A DNA stretch of 64,000 nt from Collybiopsis luxurians FD-317 M1 (GCA_000827265.1 KN834779.1:563970-627969), one strand, 5' to 3'; numbered from the stretch's first letter, positions 45,369-59,300 are shown. Notes: generated by a model not told the origin, from the sequence alone. Translations and numbers: made by a program.

Positions 45369-47680
45369 CTATGAACAAAGAAGGTTCCATATACGACTCG
45401 GTAAAGAATGATCTTCTTTGACTATGTCCTCTGCCTCGTAACGGTCTATAAGCAAGCGCTCAGACTCAAAAAACGTAATATCTTCCGGTCTTCGCCACTC
45501 TGTTCTGTGGTAAATTTTCCAAAACACAAAGAGAACAGGAAGAATGCCGATCATTGTGTATGAAAAGAAGAACGAAGGGAGGCTCCATTTTCCTGGCAAA
45601 AACACAGTATAGCCGCCGACGAACGCCATAATGATGGTTCCAGTGAAACCGTAGTATCTGTTTTCGCCTCGTGAGCACCCCCCTCATGCTGCGAAGAGAA
45701 AAATAAAAAGAACAAAAACTTACGCGCAAAATGGTTGCCAGAATGACTTGTGAGGCAAACTATCGCGGGAGATTCCTTGTACTTTCAACGCCTAAGATTC
45801 GTGTTGGTATCGAATAAAATCAATAGAAACAAAAGCTCGCCTTGTAAAATCGCAGATACGTAAAACAGATAATGGCATAATTCAAAAGTTGAGAAGCCGT
45901 CACTAGATTCACAAACCTAGGAAACAGTTCCGAAATCTGCATAGGAGATTCTGGCCCAAAAAAAAATACACACCACTGCAAAACAACCGCCGAATTATTC
46001 GAAACTTGCAAAAAAGCTTTTCTCAATCAGAAGAACGATTTAGTGAGAAATTTGACCTTCAGTATAGCCCTCCCACTCACATAGCAGCGCGACCGCCAAA
46101 GTCGCCAGAACGCAATACACCGGAACTCCATTCCTATTACATCTCCTAAAAAACGCTGGAACCTTCCCATTCAGCGCCAACCCGAACAACGTCCTACTCG
46201 CATTATACACATAACTATTCCCCGCTGAAAAAATCGAAGTCAAGATCAAGGCGTTAACTATCGACGGCAACACCCTGATCTCCAACCTCTCCATCGCAAT
46301 CACATACGGAGAGGACCCTGCTCCCGGACGAGCGTCCGACAGGGCAGAGAGGAGATTAGGGTCCGAGTAGGACACGACGATCCCGACGCAGAGTGTACCT
46401 AGGACAAAGAATGTCGTAAGACGGTAAAAGACGCTTTTGAATGCGCGTGGAAGTACGTGGCGCGGAGTTTGGACTTCGCCGGCTGCCATTGATACCATGT
46501 CGGGACCTGCGATAGTGAAAGATGCAGTGATGAGGCAAGATAAGAAACCGAGGAATCGTCCGAGAGAGCCGGTGTGGATGTATTCGGCAAACGGGGCTCC
46601 CTCGACTTTGGATGCTGGAGTTGAGGTTAGGTATCACTGTGAATGGCAAGAATGGGGAAAAGGGGGCGCACGATTCCAGAAACGGAATCCATAGGCGTCA
46701 TGGATGGGGTTCCCGCCGACCATTGTAATAAACGTGAAAAGAATCAGGCCTACAGCTAGAACGACCTTGCCCGATGCGAACCAGAATTCGGATTCTATGA
46801 ACCGATAAAAGATTGAGAAAGAGTTTCAGCATTTCGAAGAAAAAATGGACCAACCCCCAAAGTACCTCACCGTCCAGAGATTGAGAGCTCTGCGAAGGTT
46901 GAGTATATCAATTCAGAGTCCAAGGATGAACATACAGATAACACAGTAGCACAAAAAATATGACAGCGATTAATGGAATTTTGTCTGTCCAGAATTGCAA
47001 GACGACGTTGAAGGCGGTAACTTCGAATGGGATCAATGATGCTTCGAAAACGAAAAAGTTTATGCCGGCGCAGAATCCAAGTGCGGGGTCAACGAAACGA
47101 TCAGCGAACCGAACCTTGCAGGGTCTGTTTTAAACGAGCTTTCAGCGAAAGAAAGCAATATGGCGTACGAAAGGTGAGGAGATAGGGATCCATGTAACCA
47201 TTTCCGCTGAAGGAAAGAAATGATCAGATCTCGTATCTTGTGGGATATTAGCAGACTTACAAAGACAGTTGTTGATAGCGAGGATAAAGGTCGACCATAT
47301 CGTGAAAGCGATGAAGAGGCTGGCTGGAACGCCGTATTTCAGTATTGGGTATTTTGGCAAGTATATTCGCTACTCGCCTGGTCCCCCCGAAGCCAAAGCT
47401 GAACCAATCTGAACAAACAGAGCCGTCCCGATAGTTCCTTGATATACATAGTTGGTCCAGATGGTGTTCCCGAGAGCGAGATAATTTTACAAACCTCCAA
47501 TCGCCATAAGCTGAATATGTCGATTCTACATGCGAAAAGTGAGCGGAAGACTGAATTGAAACAACATTTGAATACCTTTAGCTTTCGATGAGTATGGTCG
47601 TACGAGCCTATACTGCTTGCATCGACATCGTCGAGAACAATCTCCTGCAATTTTTCAGTATTTTTCTCCTTTGAGTCCAT
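45369..47680 (-). CDS. amino-acid permease (fungal YAT/AAP family)
   Basis: About 13 short exons join to roughly 555 aa. After a 35-residue acidic N-terminus come the family landmarks in order: NRHIQLMAIGGTIGTALFVQIG at TM1, ASLFIAFTIWSTFILAINNCL, WIPI, RFADRFVDPALGFCAG, NPIHDAYGFRFWNP, GRFLGFLSCLITASFTIAGPDMVSMAAGE, NALILTSIFSAGNSYVYNASRTLFGLA and a C-terminal cytosolic tail. Twelve TM helices are expected. It is a plasma-membrane proton/amino-acid symporter, with DIP5/AGP-like specificity possible but not decidable. Two introns need GC donors: 47377 (GCGAGT) and 45840 (GCGAGC). It is divergent from the aldo-keto reductase across about 0.9 kb. Confidence 0.85.
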
Positions 47681-48593
47681 GGCAAGGAAGGAAGATAAGG
47701 GCCGTATTCAGAAAGTTGAAGTCTCGGAGCGACAGAGTCGGAAAGACAAACTCGTCACGTCTATAAACTTCTGATGGTGAGGGGTTGCATACTGCAGTTG
47801 ACGGAACCAAGTAAAAAGAGTGACCGTCCGTCCCCATGCTTGACCGCCCTCCCGACTGCTGCCCGCGAATCCTTCCGGCCGCCGGTTACATAGTATACGA
47901 ATGGTTTGGCTTCTGCCTCCCTCCGACTCTGTACGATTTTTTTGTGGGACTGATTCTTGTGGAATAAACACATCAATTTTGATACATGGGAGTGTGACGT
48001 CGTTGAATGAACTATGTACCACGCCTCGTGCGTAGGGTCCAGTGGTTTAATTTACGATATACCAGACTAGCCACAAGCAGTACCATACGCCACCTGGACT
48101 ACGACAAACTGTCAGCTGGGCATTCTAGCAATTTATAAACTTCCGAGTGTGACAGTCAATTGCGGGCAATGTGCGGGACAAGAGCTGAGCAGGAAGGATT
48201 TGCTGACATTGAGCGATTCAGGGTTGCTCGACATTTTTCTTTTCGCGTCTCTTGCAAAGTTGCAGCGAATACACACATTGTACCAGCCCTGAGGTGTAAT
48301 TGGCAGATGTAACAGCAGGTGATATTTGTCACGTTAGAGTGACGGCAGGCTTCGGTGTACAACCATCCCTTGCTCACGAGTATCTTAATCTACTATCTAG
48401 CAACCAGAATGGCTTGACAAAATTCGATTTTTTCTTCCAGGATTTCTCTAAAAAGAACTTGAAGATATCAGACTGTCAGTGGCGCGCAACTTGTCACTGC
48501 AGTGGTCACGTCCAAACTTTGCCATGTATAGCGCACTCGCTATGACTCGAGTGCTGTAGCTTTTTCTAAACTGACACCTTCTTACTTCCACAA
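47681..48593. other. intergenic, divergent promoters of permease and aldo-keto reductase
   Basis: No coding exon is supported over about 900 bp. A CTTATC-type GATA motif and other short AT-rich elements occur, as expected by chance at this length. No convincing TATA box was found. Confidence 0.5.
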
Positions 48594-49630
48594 ATGTCGC
48601 TCAAATTCGCTCTCAATGACGGTACCCAGATCCCCTGGCTCGGATTCGGTACAGGTACGGTTCTAAAAGGTCGAGACGTCGCCGCGTCAATCAAAACCGC
48701 CATCGAAACTGGCATTACCCATCTCGACGGTGCTCAAGGGTACAATAACGAAGAGACTCTTGGACAGGGAATTCGTGAATCCGGCATTGCCAGAGAGAAA
48801 CTTTTCATTACCACCAAGCTAGACGAAAGCCCTACTGAGTCTGTAAAGGATGCGTTGAAAACGAGTTTAAAGAAATTGGGTTTAAATTATGTCGATCTTT
48901 ATTTGATCCATTCGCCTTTCAGGGCTTTCAAGGAAGGAAAATTGAAGCAGTGGTGGAAGGAAATGGAGGAATTGAAGAAGGAAGGACTCGCCAAGGTATT
49001 TAACCTAACGAATCTTTGCTTCACCGCATACGGGCGCATCACAGTCTTTGTCTAGTCTATCGGAGTTAGTAACTTTACGGTTGAACATTTGCAAATCATC
49101 TTGGAAGATGCTACAGTCGTCCCGGCGGTCAATCAGGTGGGCCAGGTCCTACTTCTCAATATCTAGCATTGATCTGGCGTTAGATCGAAGTTCACCCATA
49201 CGTGTGGGATACCGCATCGCAAATCTACAGCTTCTGCAAGGAAAAGCGAATCCTTATCCAATCCTATGGAGGGTTATCTCCCATCGTTCGTGTGCCAGGT
49301 GGACCCCTAGACCCAATCCTCGCCAGTGCCGCCGCGAGACTCTCGAACGAGTCTGGCAGTCCCGTGTCATTAGGTCAAGTTCTCTCCAAATGGCTTATCC
49401 AAAAGGAAGTTGTAGTCCTTACGTGCGTCTTTGACCTCCGCTTTTTCTGCAATCTCCAATCATAGTTCGCATTGCCATTCGATAGGACCTCTTCAAAAGC
49501 CAGTCGTATTAAAGAAGCCCTTTCCACAGCGTCGCTGCCTGATCTCACGGCCGATGAGATTTCTGCAATCGAAACAGAGGGCGTCAAGTCGCACAAACGG
49601 TTCTTTATGGGGCATGTATTCAACGAATAA
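48594..49630 (+). CDS. aldo-keto reductase
   Basis: Four exons (48594-48995, 49056-49136, 49184-49422, 49486-49630) give 288 aa, the usual AKR length. The TIM-barrel landmarks are present: IPWLGFGTGT, THLDGAQGYNNE (Asp and Tyr of the tetrad), FITTKL (Lys) and LIHSPF (His), so the Asp-Tyr-Lys-His set is complete. SIGVSNFTVEHL, PAVNQIEVHPYV and the late SSKASRIKE cofactor region (basic residues favouring NADPH) follow. It reduces a carbonyl substrate in the cytosol; the substrate is unknown. Similar to small fungal AKR3-type reductases. Confidence 0.9.
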
Positions 49631-50356
49631 TTGATCGTTGATTGTTGAGAAATAGACATTCAATACTTAGAGGACAATGTCCCAGTAGAGTAATCTCGCA
49701 TAGTCTTGCATACTTGCACGGCGCCCCAGCATAAACTTATTTTGCTCGTCTATTTAGCAGCTACAAACCCTCAAACGTGCACGAGGAGATTGGACCCAAA
49801 ATACATTCAACTTTCCTAACCGTAGGGGAAGAAATCACCCATTTTGGGAGCCGAGAAGAGGACACGAACACAAGTACCGACACGGTTCTATTAGAATTAT
49901 ATTTCTTTACCCCAAACGAATGACGAGGAATAGGTGATATGGGGAATATGTAATTTGTAATGTCCGCATAGATGATAGAGTATGCATGTAAGTAAACCAA
50001 TCGTCCATGATGCGAATCCGCGGTATAAACGTGGTAGACAGTGGAGTATCGTATGTGTATCTGTTCGAAAAACCGTGAAGAAAGAAATTCGAAATTCGAA
50101 AGTGGCGGAAAACACTCTTTAACCGAGTGTGTACTATACGAAAACCAATGAACAAAAAGGGAAGAAGAGGCTCAAAAAAACGATATGGAAACAGATAAGA
50201 CTACTATGATACAACCGATAGAGAAAATATATACGCACAGGTATCAAGAAGAACGAAAACGAGAGGAGGACTAGGAAAGAAGAATAAATTACAACAATAA
50301 AGTATGTGCAAGAAGAAGGGATACAAAAGAAAAAAGTCGTGGACAGTGCAGACCAC
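49631..50356. other. intergenic between convergent genes
   Basis: The 3' ends of the aldo-keto reductase (+) and the LIM gene (-) face each other. The sequence from 50,150 to 50,340 is purine-rich on the plus strand (pyrimidine-rich 3' UTR of the LIM gene). Nothing else is visible. Confidence 0.6.
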
Positions 50357-53300
50357 TCATCTTAAATCTCCAAGGGCGCCCAAGTCGACAAATCTCGTCA
50401 TCCTCTTCATAGCCCTACTTGCGCGACCTTCATTATTATTATCCCATTTGTCATCCTCCCAGTCTGAGCCCAAGTCACCACTATGCGCGTGCTTCTCACA
50501 CAGCATCCTCCCGTCAAGCTCCCAGTATTCCCCATTCAGTCGTTCTTCACACTTGGGGTAGCCGGACCACTCGCACGTTAGATGTTCTGGATGATATTTA
50601 TCACCCGCATGTGAAACGATGCAAGGACCTTCGATCGGTTGGCCGCATGTAGCAGCGGCGCATAGGGAGTCGTTGGCTTCATGATAATGATATTTACAGA
50701 GAGGTCGACCGTCATAAACATAAAAGATCTTGTCGGGGAACGGTTTCTGCAAAGGGGTCAATGCTTAATAGGTGCAGCTCATCAAAAGGATACGTACGTT
50801 GCAAGTAAAGCAATTAAAGCAATCTTTGTGATACTTGCCCTTCAGTTGTCCATCGGAAGAAGATACAGCTTGCTTTTCAATCGGGAGATTACATCGACGG
50901 CACTAAGAACAATCAAAATAGAGTGAAATCAGACCGAAAGACAGGCAGCAGGGTCGATTCGGGGCAAAGCCGAAACTGGAAACTCACCTTGGGAAGGTAC
51001 ATATTCTTCCAACATCTCTCACAAAGCACCCCCTTATCCTTTCGCTCGACTTTCTCGCCATTCCGTCCTATTTGAGGTCCTTCACCAGTCGGCTCGACAG
51101 ATATCCATCGACCATCCTCAATCCTCTTGTCGCATCTCACACACACCCTGACCTTCCTCTTCCGACTCGCCCCGCTGGTACTGCTCGAAATACTGGGGTT
51201 CTTTTGATGGCCACCTCGCTCCGTCATGCTTCTCGCCGGCAACTTGGGCATTTTCTCCGCCGCATCAGCTCGACTATATGGCGTTGTTACGCCCACGGTA
51301 TTACTCCTATGCGCCAACTTGGAACCCCTTGTACTCGAAGAAGACGAATCATAGTAGGCTGGAGAAACGGGAGACGTCGGTCCCTCATCTCGCAAGCCGA
51401 TGCCCGCTCGCTTAGGGGGAGTAGCTGGGCCATCAGTCATCCAGCCATTCATAATTTGCTCCATCCCTGGCTTATTGGAGCTGGACCCGCTGTCGGTATT
51501 ACTCCGGGCCCTTCCGGGTCCATCCGACGTAGTACTTCGCTGAGTACTGACCGTCGCACTCCGGTTCCTCCCAACTTGGTTGACACTCTTGCCACTAGGA
51601 GTTCTTGCAACCCCAGGAGCCCCGGGACCACCCATAGAAGAATAACCATCCGCCCCCCGCTCCTTGCTCGATTTGGAAAGACCCAGAGCTTTGGCAATCG
51701 CAGCCGCTGATGAAGTTGAGGATGCCGACGATACCGAGGATGTAGATTTCTTCCGAGTCAATGGTGAGGAATCAAGTTGCAAGCGATTTCTCAGGTCATC
51801 ATCGCCTCCATCTTCATCATCAGAATAGACAGACCCGGAGACCGGCCGCTCGCCTAGCCTATCTAACCCAATAGCTCTCTGTCCTGGCGTAGGCGTAGGC
51901 CCATTCCTCGAGTTCCTGGAACGACCAGACTTGATGGTCAAGCGAGACTTTCGAGCTTGGTCTTCTTCGTAGTCCGTGGAATCTGAATCAGCATATGCCA
52001 AGCCATATTCACTTCCCGAAGTCTCGCCGTCCTCTTTCGACCCACCTAATGACTTTTGCGTTCGTCGACCAGAAGAATCCGACTTACTTGACCTAGAATA
52101 TGCCAGGCCGAATGATAGAGCCGACGACGACGATGTACTGCTCGCATCGCTAGCACTCGAATCCTGACGTGAAGGTATTGCGCGCGGAGTGGCACTTCCT
52201 CCAGCCCTAGCAGTGGACACATCCTCCACTAGTGAAGAGTCGGTCTCCGAATCAAGTCCCAGACCTGGGATCTTATTTCTGAATTTGTCGAAAAAACCGC
52301 CCTCCGCTTTGTCTACAGCTGAGCCGAGGAACATTGAAGTTGGACTAGCAGAAAACGGTGTCGCTGGCGATACTGGACCTGCAGAATTCGGCGATATCGA
52401 AGTAGTAGTTAGTGGGGGAGTGTTCGTTGCTAGATATAAATTAGAAAAGCACCGGTTAGTGCGACGAACAAACTTTAAAGAGAATAATAGACGGATAGCA
52501 ACCCAGATCACACAGCCACGGTGATGCGAGAAATTCAGGTTCTGAATGAAACCAAACCTCGCCAATCGGGCAGACCGGGTGTACCATGATATCAGAAATC
52601 ACCAACAAAATCCACGCATGAGATGAAAAAATGATCAAGGCACACATCCATCTCGAATGAAGAAAGAGAATGAAAAACAAAAAAACAGGTGCAGGGATGA
52701 GGGACATCCAGGAACCGAGAAAAGAACTTAAGGGATGAGTTCATTTCCCAACTTTCGTAACGCGTCCTATGACCAACGCCAGTTTCGTAAACCATTGTAC
52801 GGATAGTATTTAAACCTCATCCATCACGATTCATAGCCCCAGAATCAATTCTTTAGCTAGCCTCGCAACCACTGCAAGACAACCATCCTCCTGGTGAAAT
52901 ACAACCAAAAAGAACTCGAAATGAAGACATCCTCGAAATGATAGCGCGCAGAAAAAAAAACAAAAGGGACAGAAAGGGAAGAAAAGCACAAGAAGAGATC
53001 GACTCACTCCGAACAGCAGCATCGATATCCAAAAACGGTCCCCGACTATCCAATGGACCACCATTGGGCGCTCCCATATTAGCTGCAAACAGAGCCGCCC
53101 TAGCAGCAGCCGCAAAACCTCGTCGACCAACTCCCGCCATACCAGCCTCTCCGCCGATTTTCGTATCCGGTTCATGGTGGTGAACAGACGGTGTCATTGC
53201 ATGATGAGGAAGTCCAGGTGACAATACGGATGCATCCGGCCCATTGGGATTAGGAGGGAAAGGCCCTCGAGGAACCTGATTGTTCAGGGGCAATCGAGCA

Positions 53301-54358
53301 GAGATGGGGCCATTTGATATTGATGGGGCACGAGAAGTATCTATTGGCTCTGGTCGTCTGCCCATTGAGGAAAAAGACGGTCTGACAACCGGTGTTGAGT
53401 TTAAAGCAGCAGGAGCAGATGATGACGGCGCCATGGACATGGACATGGCAGACACCGTGGCAGCGTTGGTTAAGGCTGTCAGCGGAGAAACAGGCGACAT
53501 TGTACGTGATTCAGGAAGCCGTGGGGAGATGGGGGGAATCTGTGGTGATGAGGAGGGGGACTTTGGAGCTGAGAGTGAAGACGGCGATGTGGGAGATCGC
53601 TGAGCTGAGAGAGCCGACGGCGAAGTAGGTGACTTTGGCGGTAAATTCATTGGAACTGGCGAACTTTGGGGTTTGGGTGATGATATGAAGGAAGGTCTAG
53701 CTGTACCGACTGACGATACAGTATCCCGTTTCTCATTTCCGTAACTGCCACCAGAAATTCTAGTATCCCGAGTCGAGTCTCTCCCGCCACTCGAGCTAGA
53801 CTTTCCACTCAACGCAGACCGAAAGCTGGATACCGAAGCCTTTCCAGCTACATGCAATCCAGTCGAAGGTCCAGGGACACTTTTACTCAAGCCGGAGTCG
53901 CTTTGCTTTGAAGAAAAATAATCCTCCGTAGACTGGTCAGAAAAAGACCTGGCAAGAGGACTGGACCGCGGTTGAAAGCTGGCAGTGCTTCCTGTTTTAT
54001 TACTGGCAAATGACGGACGCCGCGGCTGGCGTGGAGGAGAAGAAGCCTTGGGAGGGGTTGATGGGCGGTTAGGGGAAGCCGGAGATAGCGGTTGGGTGGG
54101 AGTTGCCGGAGGTGAGGGGATGGGATGAGTTGGGGGTGGCTTCGCAGCTGGGGCAGATAAGAGACCTTGTAATCTTCCTTTGAACCCGCTGGTGGTATTG
54201 GCTGGTACTGAAGGTACGGGTGGAGGGACGGAACAAACATGATCTCCGAGTTCGTTTAAAGGCACCGGCTGGTTACAGTTTGAGCATTTGACTGTTGGAA
54301 GAAGCTGGGAAATTCTGGGTGGGCCGCCTTGAGAAGATTTAGAAGCAGAAAGGAGCAT
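50357..54358 (-). CDS. LIM-domain protein, paxillin-like
   Basis: Four exons (54358-53008, 52429-50988, 50902-50798, 50746-50357) give 1,095 aa. A possible N-terminal zinc site reads CSNCNQPVPLNELGDHVC. About 850 residues of Ser/Pro-rich disordered sequence follow. The C-terminal 250 residues carry zinc-binding LIM sequence: CVRCDKRI...CERCW, then CRRCNLPI...CFNCFTCNKPF...CKYHYH, then CAAATCGQPIEG...HLTCEWSG...CEKH. Fungal proteins of this plan (Pxl1-like) act at actin-rich sites of polarised growth and cytokinesis, and this is the inferred role. Intron 1 is 578 nt, about ten times the local norm; each other intron is short. The exon 1/2 join is in frame. Confidence 0.8.
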
Positions 54359-56345
54359 GACTGAAACAATTAATTAAGATGTAAGGAAGAAAAGAGCGGA
54401 AGTGGCGGTTGGACTCTAACAGTATTCCCCAGCGAAGATGGAGGGAAAAGGACAAGGAGGAGTACCAACACGACCAGCGTGGAAAAAAAAACAGTTTAGC
54501 GAGGAGCTGTGGATGGAAACCAAAGAAGGCTGAGATCAAAATGTGTGAAAGATACGCGACAATCCATTCTTCTTTGCCACGTGCTCTCCTTCTTTCTTGT
54601 TTTCTCTCTTTTTTTTTTTAGCTTTTCTCTTTTTTTTCTTTTTCTTTGGTTTACCAATTGCTTTACTTTCGACTAGTATCCTTTATTTTTTGCTTTTACC
54701 TAGTCTTCAGGCTCCAGTCTCAAAAATCCTTCAAAATCCATGAGATTTAAATCCCAAATGCGCGGTCCCGATCTGCATCTGATTCTGATGAACAGTTCCA
54801 GCATTCAATTTTGTAAGTGTGCAGCTGCGGTAAATCGATTTCAAATTTCTACAACTATTATTGGAGTACATATGCACGCATAAGGTCGAATGTAATCCGT
54901 CCCGAAGCTTTTAACAAAAACACCTTCCTCAATTTGACGATACCCTCCCCAGATTCATCGAAATCTCGTCTCGGGATATCATATGGTCTTGGGCTTTGTG
55001 GCAATAACTAATTGCGCTAAGCCTCAACAGGTCTGATGAACTTGAGACCGAAACAATTGAGCTTCAATTCTTCCAAGTGCCTGCAACCGGATACCTGTCA
55101 TCGACTAATTCACTGCTGCCAATCAGCTCAAACGTTCTCAACAGCCAGAACAATCATAGAGCTCCACAAAGCATATCCACGGTCGCAGCGGAGGCTCAAC
55201 GTCGGCGATTTTGCCCACCACGCAGAGACGAAGCAGCTCCTGGTAGCTTTAACTCCAGCCAACTCCTGAGCGCTGCTGAGCTCCAAAAACCGCAGCTAAA
55301 TCAGGCCAAGTCTAATCCACTCTGGCTCCGCTCAGTCCGTCATCTCCGTCCCTTCGCTGATCCGGTATCATGGAATCAGATCTGATTCCCGAAAGCCACT
55401 ACTGGGTATCAAAAGTAAAAACCTGAGCTTCTGAGCCTATAGAATTTCCAAAACATACGTTCACAGAATTTCGTGCAGGCGAGTAAAAAGTCTCCCGCTG
55501 CTTTATTCAGCTACTCACCATTTTTTCATCTTGTTCATCATCGCAGTCCATCCACCGCTCAAATGACGATCAACCGCCCACTTCAGTACTCCATCACGGC
55601 ATTTAGATTCTTCAAATCAACGAGATTATCATCTTCAGTTCTTCCTGTCCTCTCTATTAAAGTTCTAAATCTTTCATTGCTCCTGCTGTGATTCATTACA
55701 GTTTCGTTACTTGGATGGACGATGACTACGGTGCTATCCAGCGGACATAAGAATCTGGGGCAAACCTGGGGTACTGACACCTTATCGTCGTACATGCTGC
55801 TGGGGGCAGTGTATAGTGTGTTTCTTAGCTCTCGCTCCTCTTCGACCCTTGCACTAAACTCTACTGTACTCTTCGTACATATGCGTATCTATATAATACG
55901 ATCTACTCTACATAGAGTATTAATAAAAAACTGCATCATATCTGTCCATACCAATAAATTAACAACTCAGAAGCTCAGAAGGGGATGAACCTGAATGAAC
56001 TCACATCGTTCTAATCTCCGAATTCCGCGAACCCTGCTGTCTGCAAACTTGTTCCAATCTTCATGACAGAAGACAGTACGTACAGAGCACCCGTACACAC
56101 TTCCATGAAAGCCTAACGCCATGATCGTTCATCCGTTCTTCTGTGCGCAAAGATAACGATAACAATAGTAGTAAATATGGAAGATGATGATTGTGTAACT
56201 TCGTGATACTGTACTTGTATGTAGTAGTAGTCCATTCGTGTCTGTATTCGAATAATTCGCATCGGTTCGTTAGTTGCGTCGTGCAGATCATTAACTTAGA
56301 TGAATATCGTCCAAACAGAAGAAACTCGATATGGCAAAAATCGCG
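54359..56345. other. 2-kb intergenic region with poly-pyrimidine tract
   Basis: The LIM promoter lies at the left, with a long CT/T-rich tract at 54,575-54,660 (purine-rich on the LIM sense strand). The 3' UTR of the SAC gene lies at the right. Several open frames of 60-120 codons occur but show no protein-like bias or splice logic. Nothing else supportable. Confidence 0.5.
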
Positions 56346-59300
56346 TTAACCACCAAGCCAAAGCAACCTCTTCACTCCGTACTCCATCTTGGCATACATA
56401 CTCGTCATTTTCTGAGCATCCGCAAGCCCAACCACATCTTCCTCAACAACAAACTGCCCCGCCCCAGGTTCAAAGATAGACGCACTCCCAGCATCCTCGC
56501 ACGCTCTCTGAATCACATCTACCACTAAATTCACTGCCTCTTTGCAACTCGCCGCACCGGTCAACTCGTCCGCTGCCTGTACAAAGTCTACCGTGCTTCC
56601 ATACGATGATGCCCGTCTGACCCTCGCCGGGTCAATAGTAAGCATCTTGAATGCAGCGAAGCATGTACGACTTTCCATCCTGGGACTAGCCAGGGCGGTG
56701 TTGGAAAGGACGTTAGAGAGTGCACTTCGTCGCCTCGAAGGTCGAGAGCCTAAGGTCAACGACAGACCCTTTGCATTCCGATTTGAGAGAGTCGATGAGG
56801 AAGCAGATGACGTCGCGGGTCTAGGTGTAGTAGGTGTGGTAGGTCTCGGCGGAGCGGTTTGTCCGGAGCCTGCGGGGATGAAGGACATGATAGTGGCGAG
56901 AGATCGCTGTGCCGCACTTTGCACAGGCTCGACTAGCGTAGGTGCGGCCGTAGTTCTCGGGACCGGTGTCTTGGGAATCGGTGTAGACGGTAGGGAGGAT
57001 GATGCATTGCTATCAAGACTATTCCGTAAAGAATAACTGGTTACTCGGGTGGTCTGGTTGTTGTTCAGCCAGGTAATGATGAAGCCTGCATTCTGCAGAG
57101 GATCACGACTAGCCTCTTCTAATGGCGAGAGGATGTATGCACCTAGACAGGAATGGTCAACATTGTTGCGGGATGGGAAACAAAAGTTTACCTTTTTTAA
57201 TTCCTACAACATCACCAAGGGGAACTCGGGTATAAAGTTTTACCTTCTCTAGGGTATAATCATAACTCTACCGTGCAAATGAGTGGGGATCATTTGACCT
57301 GGATATAGGAACAGAACGTACGACGATATACAGTGCAGAATTTGTCTAGGACGCATTCATCAGTGACTACCGTTGCGGAAAGACAATGTACTCACGAGCA
57401 ATAGAACCTTCTCCTCAAATTTCTCTCCAATGGTCGTATTCAAATCCTCCGGAGAAAAGAGCGTCCATCCGGACAACAATCTCTCGCCTTCAGCCAGACA
57501 TCTCGAGACCGAGGTGGCGATAGCTTCTGCTCGAATCTTTGAGAGCCGGATCAAATCCCGAGGATCCGTGGACTGCAGCTTCAGTAGGAACTCGGAGAAT
57601 ACGGAAATTGTACGGTTTCCGAGCATATAATCGATTACAGCTTGCGAGAACCAGTCGCTGAACGTGGATGTGTACATTCTGGACAAAACAGCGTCAGAAT
57701 CGGGCCTCGCACTGGAAAAAAGCAATTACCTGGCCAGAGAATTGACCCCGTCATTCAACAGACCACTGAGATCGCGCTTGCCGGTCCTACATAGATGTTC
57801 ATAATTAATCACGTTCGCATTGAAAAAACTGACCTCGTAAAGTCACCCTGAAAAGACGCGTCATTCAGATGATTCAGCTTTTAAGAGATACTTAGGTACT
57901 AACCTTGAGCGCCGACGTCCCTGCGCTTCACGAAGGGTCAAAAGGAAATCAGAGACTGAATGTGTATTGGGACACTCACTAAGCTCGACTAATTGCATCA
58001 CCATTGTTGGCCCAGACTATGTAAAGCCGTCAACCCGATGACCACGGTTAAATAGACGAACAACTACGCACCATCATTGAAAATGCGGTCCGTTTCTGTC
58101 CTTTCAACTGTAGCCGGCGCAAGAAGTGCTACAGCGCTCAATTGCTTGTTTAGGATGTTCCTGGCGAACGCAGACTATTATAAGCGAAGTATTAGCTGCC
58201 GATATTAGATTACTGAGAGTGATAATGCAAACCTGAACGACGTTGGTTCTATCTAGGCAATCGATACAATTGACCCTGAATACGCCTTTCTGTTGTGACA
58301 ACATTACCCCATCAGAAACCCAAAAAAAGGCTTGAGCGTCGAAAGCTTTCTCCATCGCCTCGACCAAGCGAGTAATGTTCTCATATCTATTGAGCTTGTT
58401 TAGAGACAGAAGTCACAGAAGCGAAATTGAATGATATACTTCATTCCCTTGGTCTCTTTATGAAAGTCGTATTCAGTATATTTGGCGTCCGGAAGATTCA
58501 GCTCCGTGAGGTATTCGCGATAACCACTCGTCACTCCTGCTTCCTTGCCGTGCTGCTCAGCGAGATTGACAACAGTCTGCGACAAGAGATGGAATTAGAA
58601 ACAAAAAACAAAAGATTGTTCCACGAACATGAGGGCCATAGCGGGGTATTGTCTTTTCAAAATGCCTCTTCATTGCATGGAGCTGCTGTTCATGTGTTCG
58701 TTCCGTGTCGACTAGAGGCGGAGGCTTTAAACCGTATCCACTTTGCGTCCAGAAGAGGGGAACTGAAAGCAAAGATCAGCGAAAAGTCATACTCACATAT
58801 AACTAGCTACTTACTGGACCCTCGAATTTGGGTGTAGCTAAAGATATTATTCGACCCATCACGCTTAAATTGCCAGTCAGACAACGCAACAAATCGCGAA
58901 AAAACGAGGACATACGTCCACTCGCATGATTGTTTCACTTTCTACGAAGTTTGCGACATGTGCGTCGTCGTCAATCCCTCGTCGCTGATACCTCAGTCCT
59001 GCGCGGTCTCGAGATCGCCTTGACACTATTGTGTAGTCAATAAGTAAACCCTCGCCCTCTGTATCTTGCGGATCTGGTACATGAAAGGTTGCAGTTTGAT
59101 AGTACCCCTGCATGATAGGCAGGATATACGAGTGGAGCCCAGCATCTACAAGCGGCTTAGACAGCCATTCGTTCCACCAAAATTGCCTATCAACTCGGCG
59201 CCAAAGTGGTAAGGTTGGATATGGTTCAGCCAAAGGATCAATATTATCGAGTTCGAATACGCTCGCGTCTTTCGAAGGAAGGGCGTCCAAATCAGCAAGA

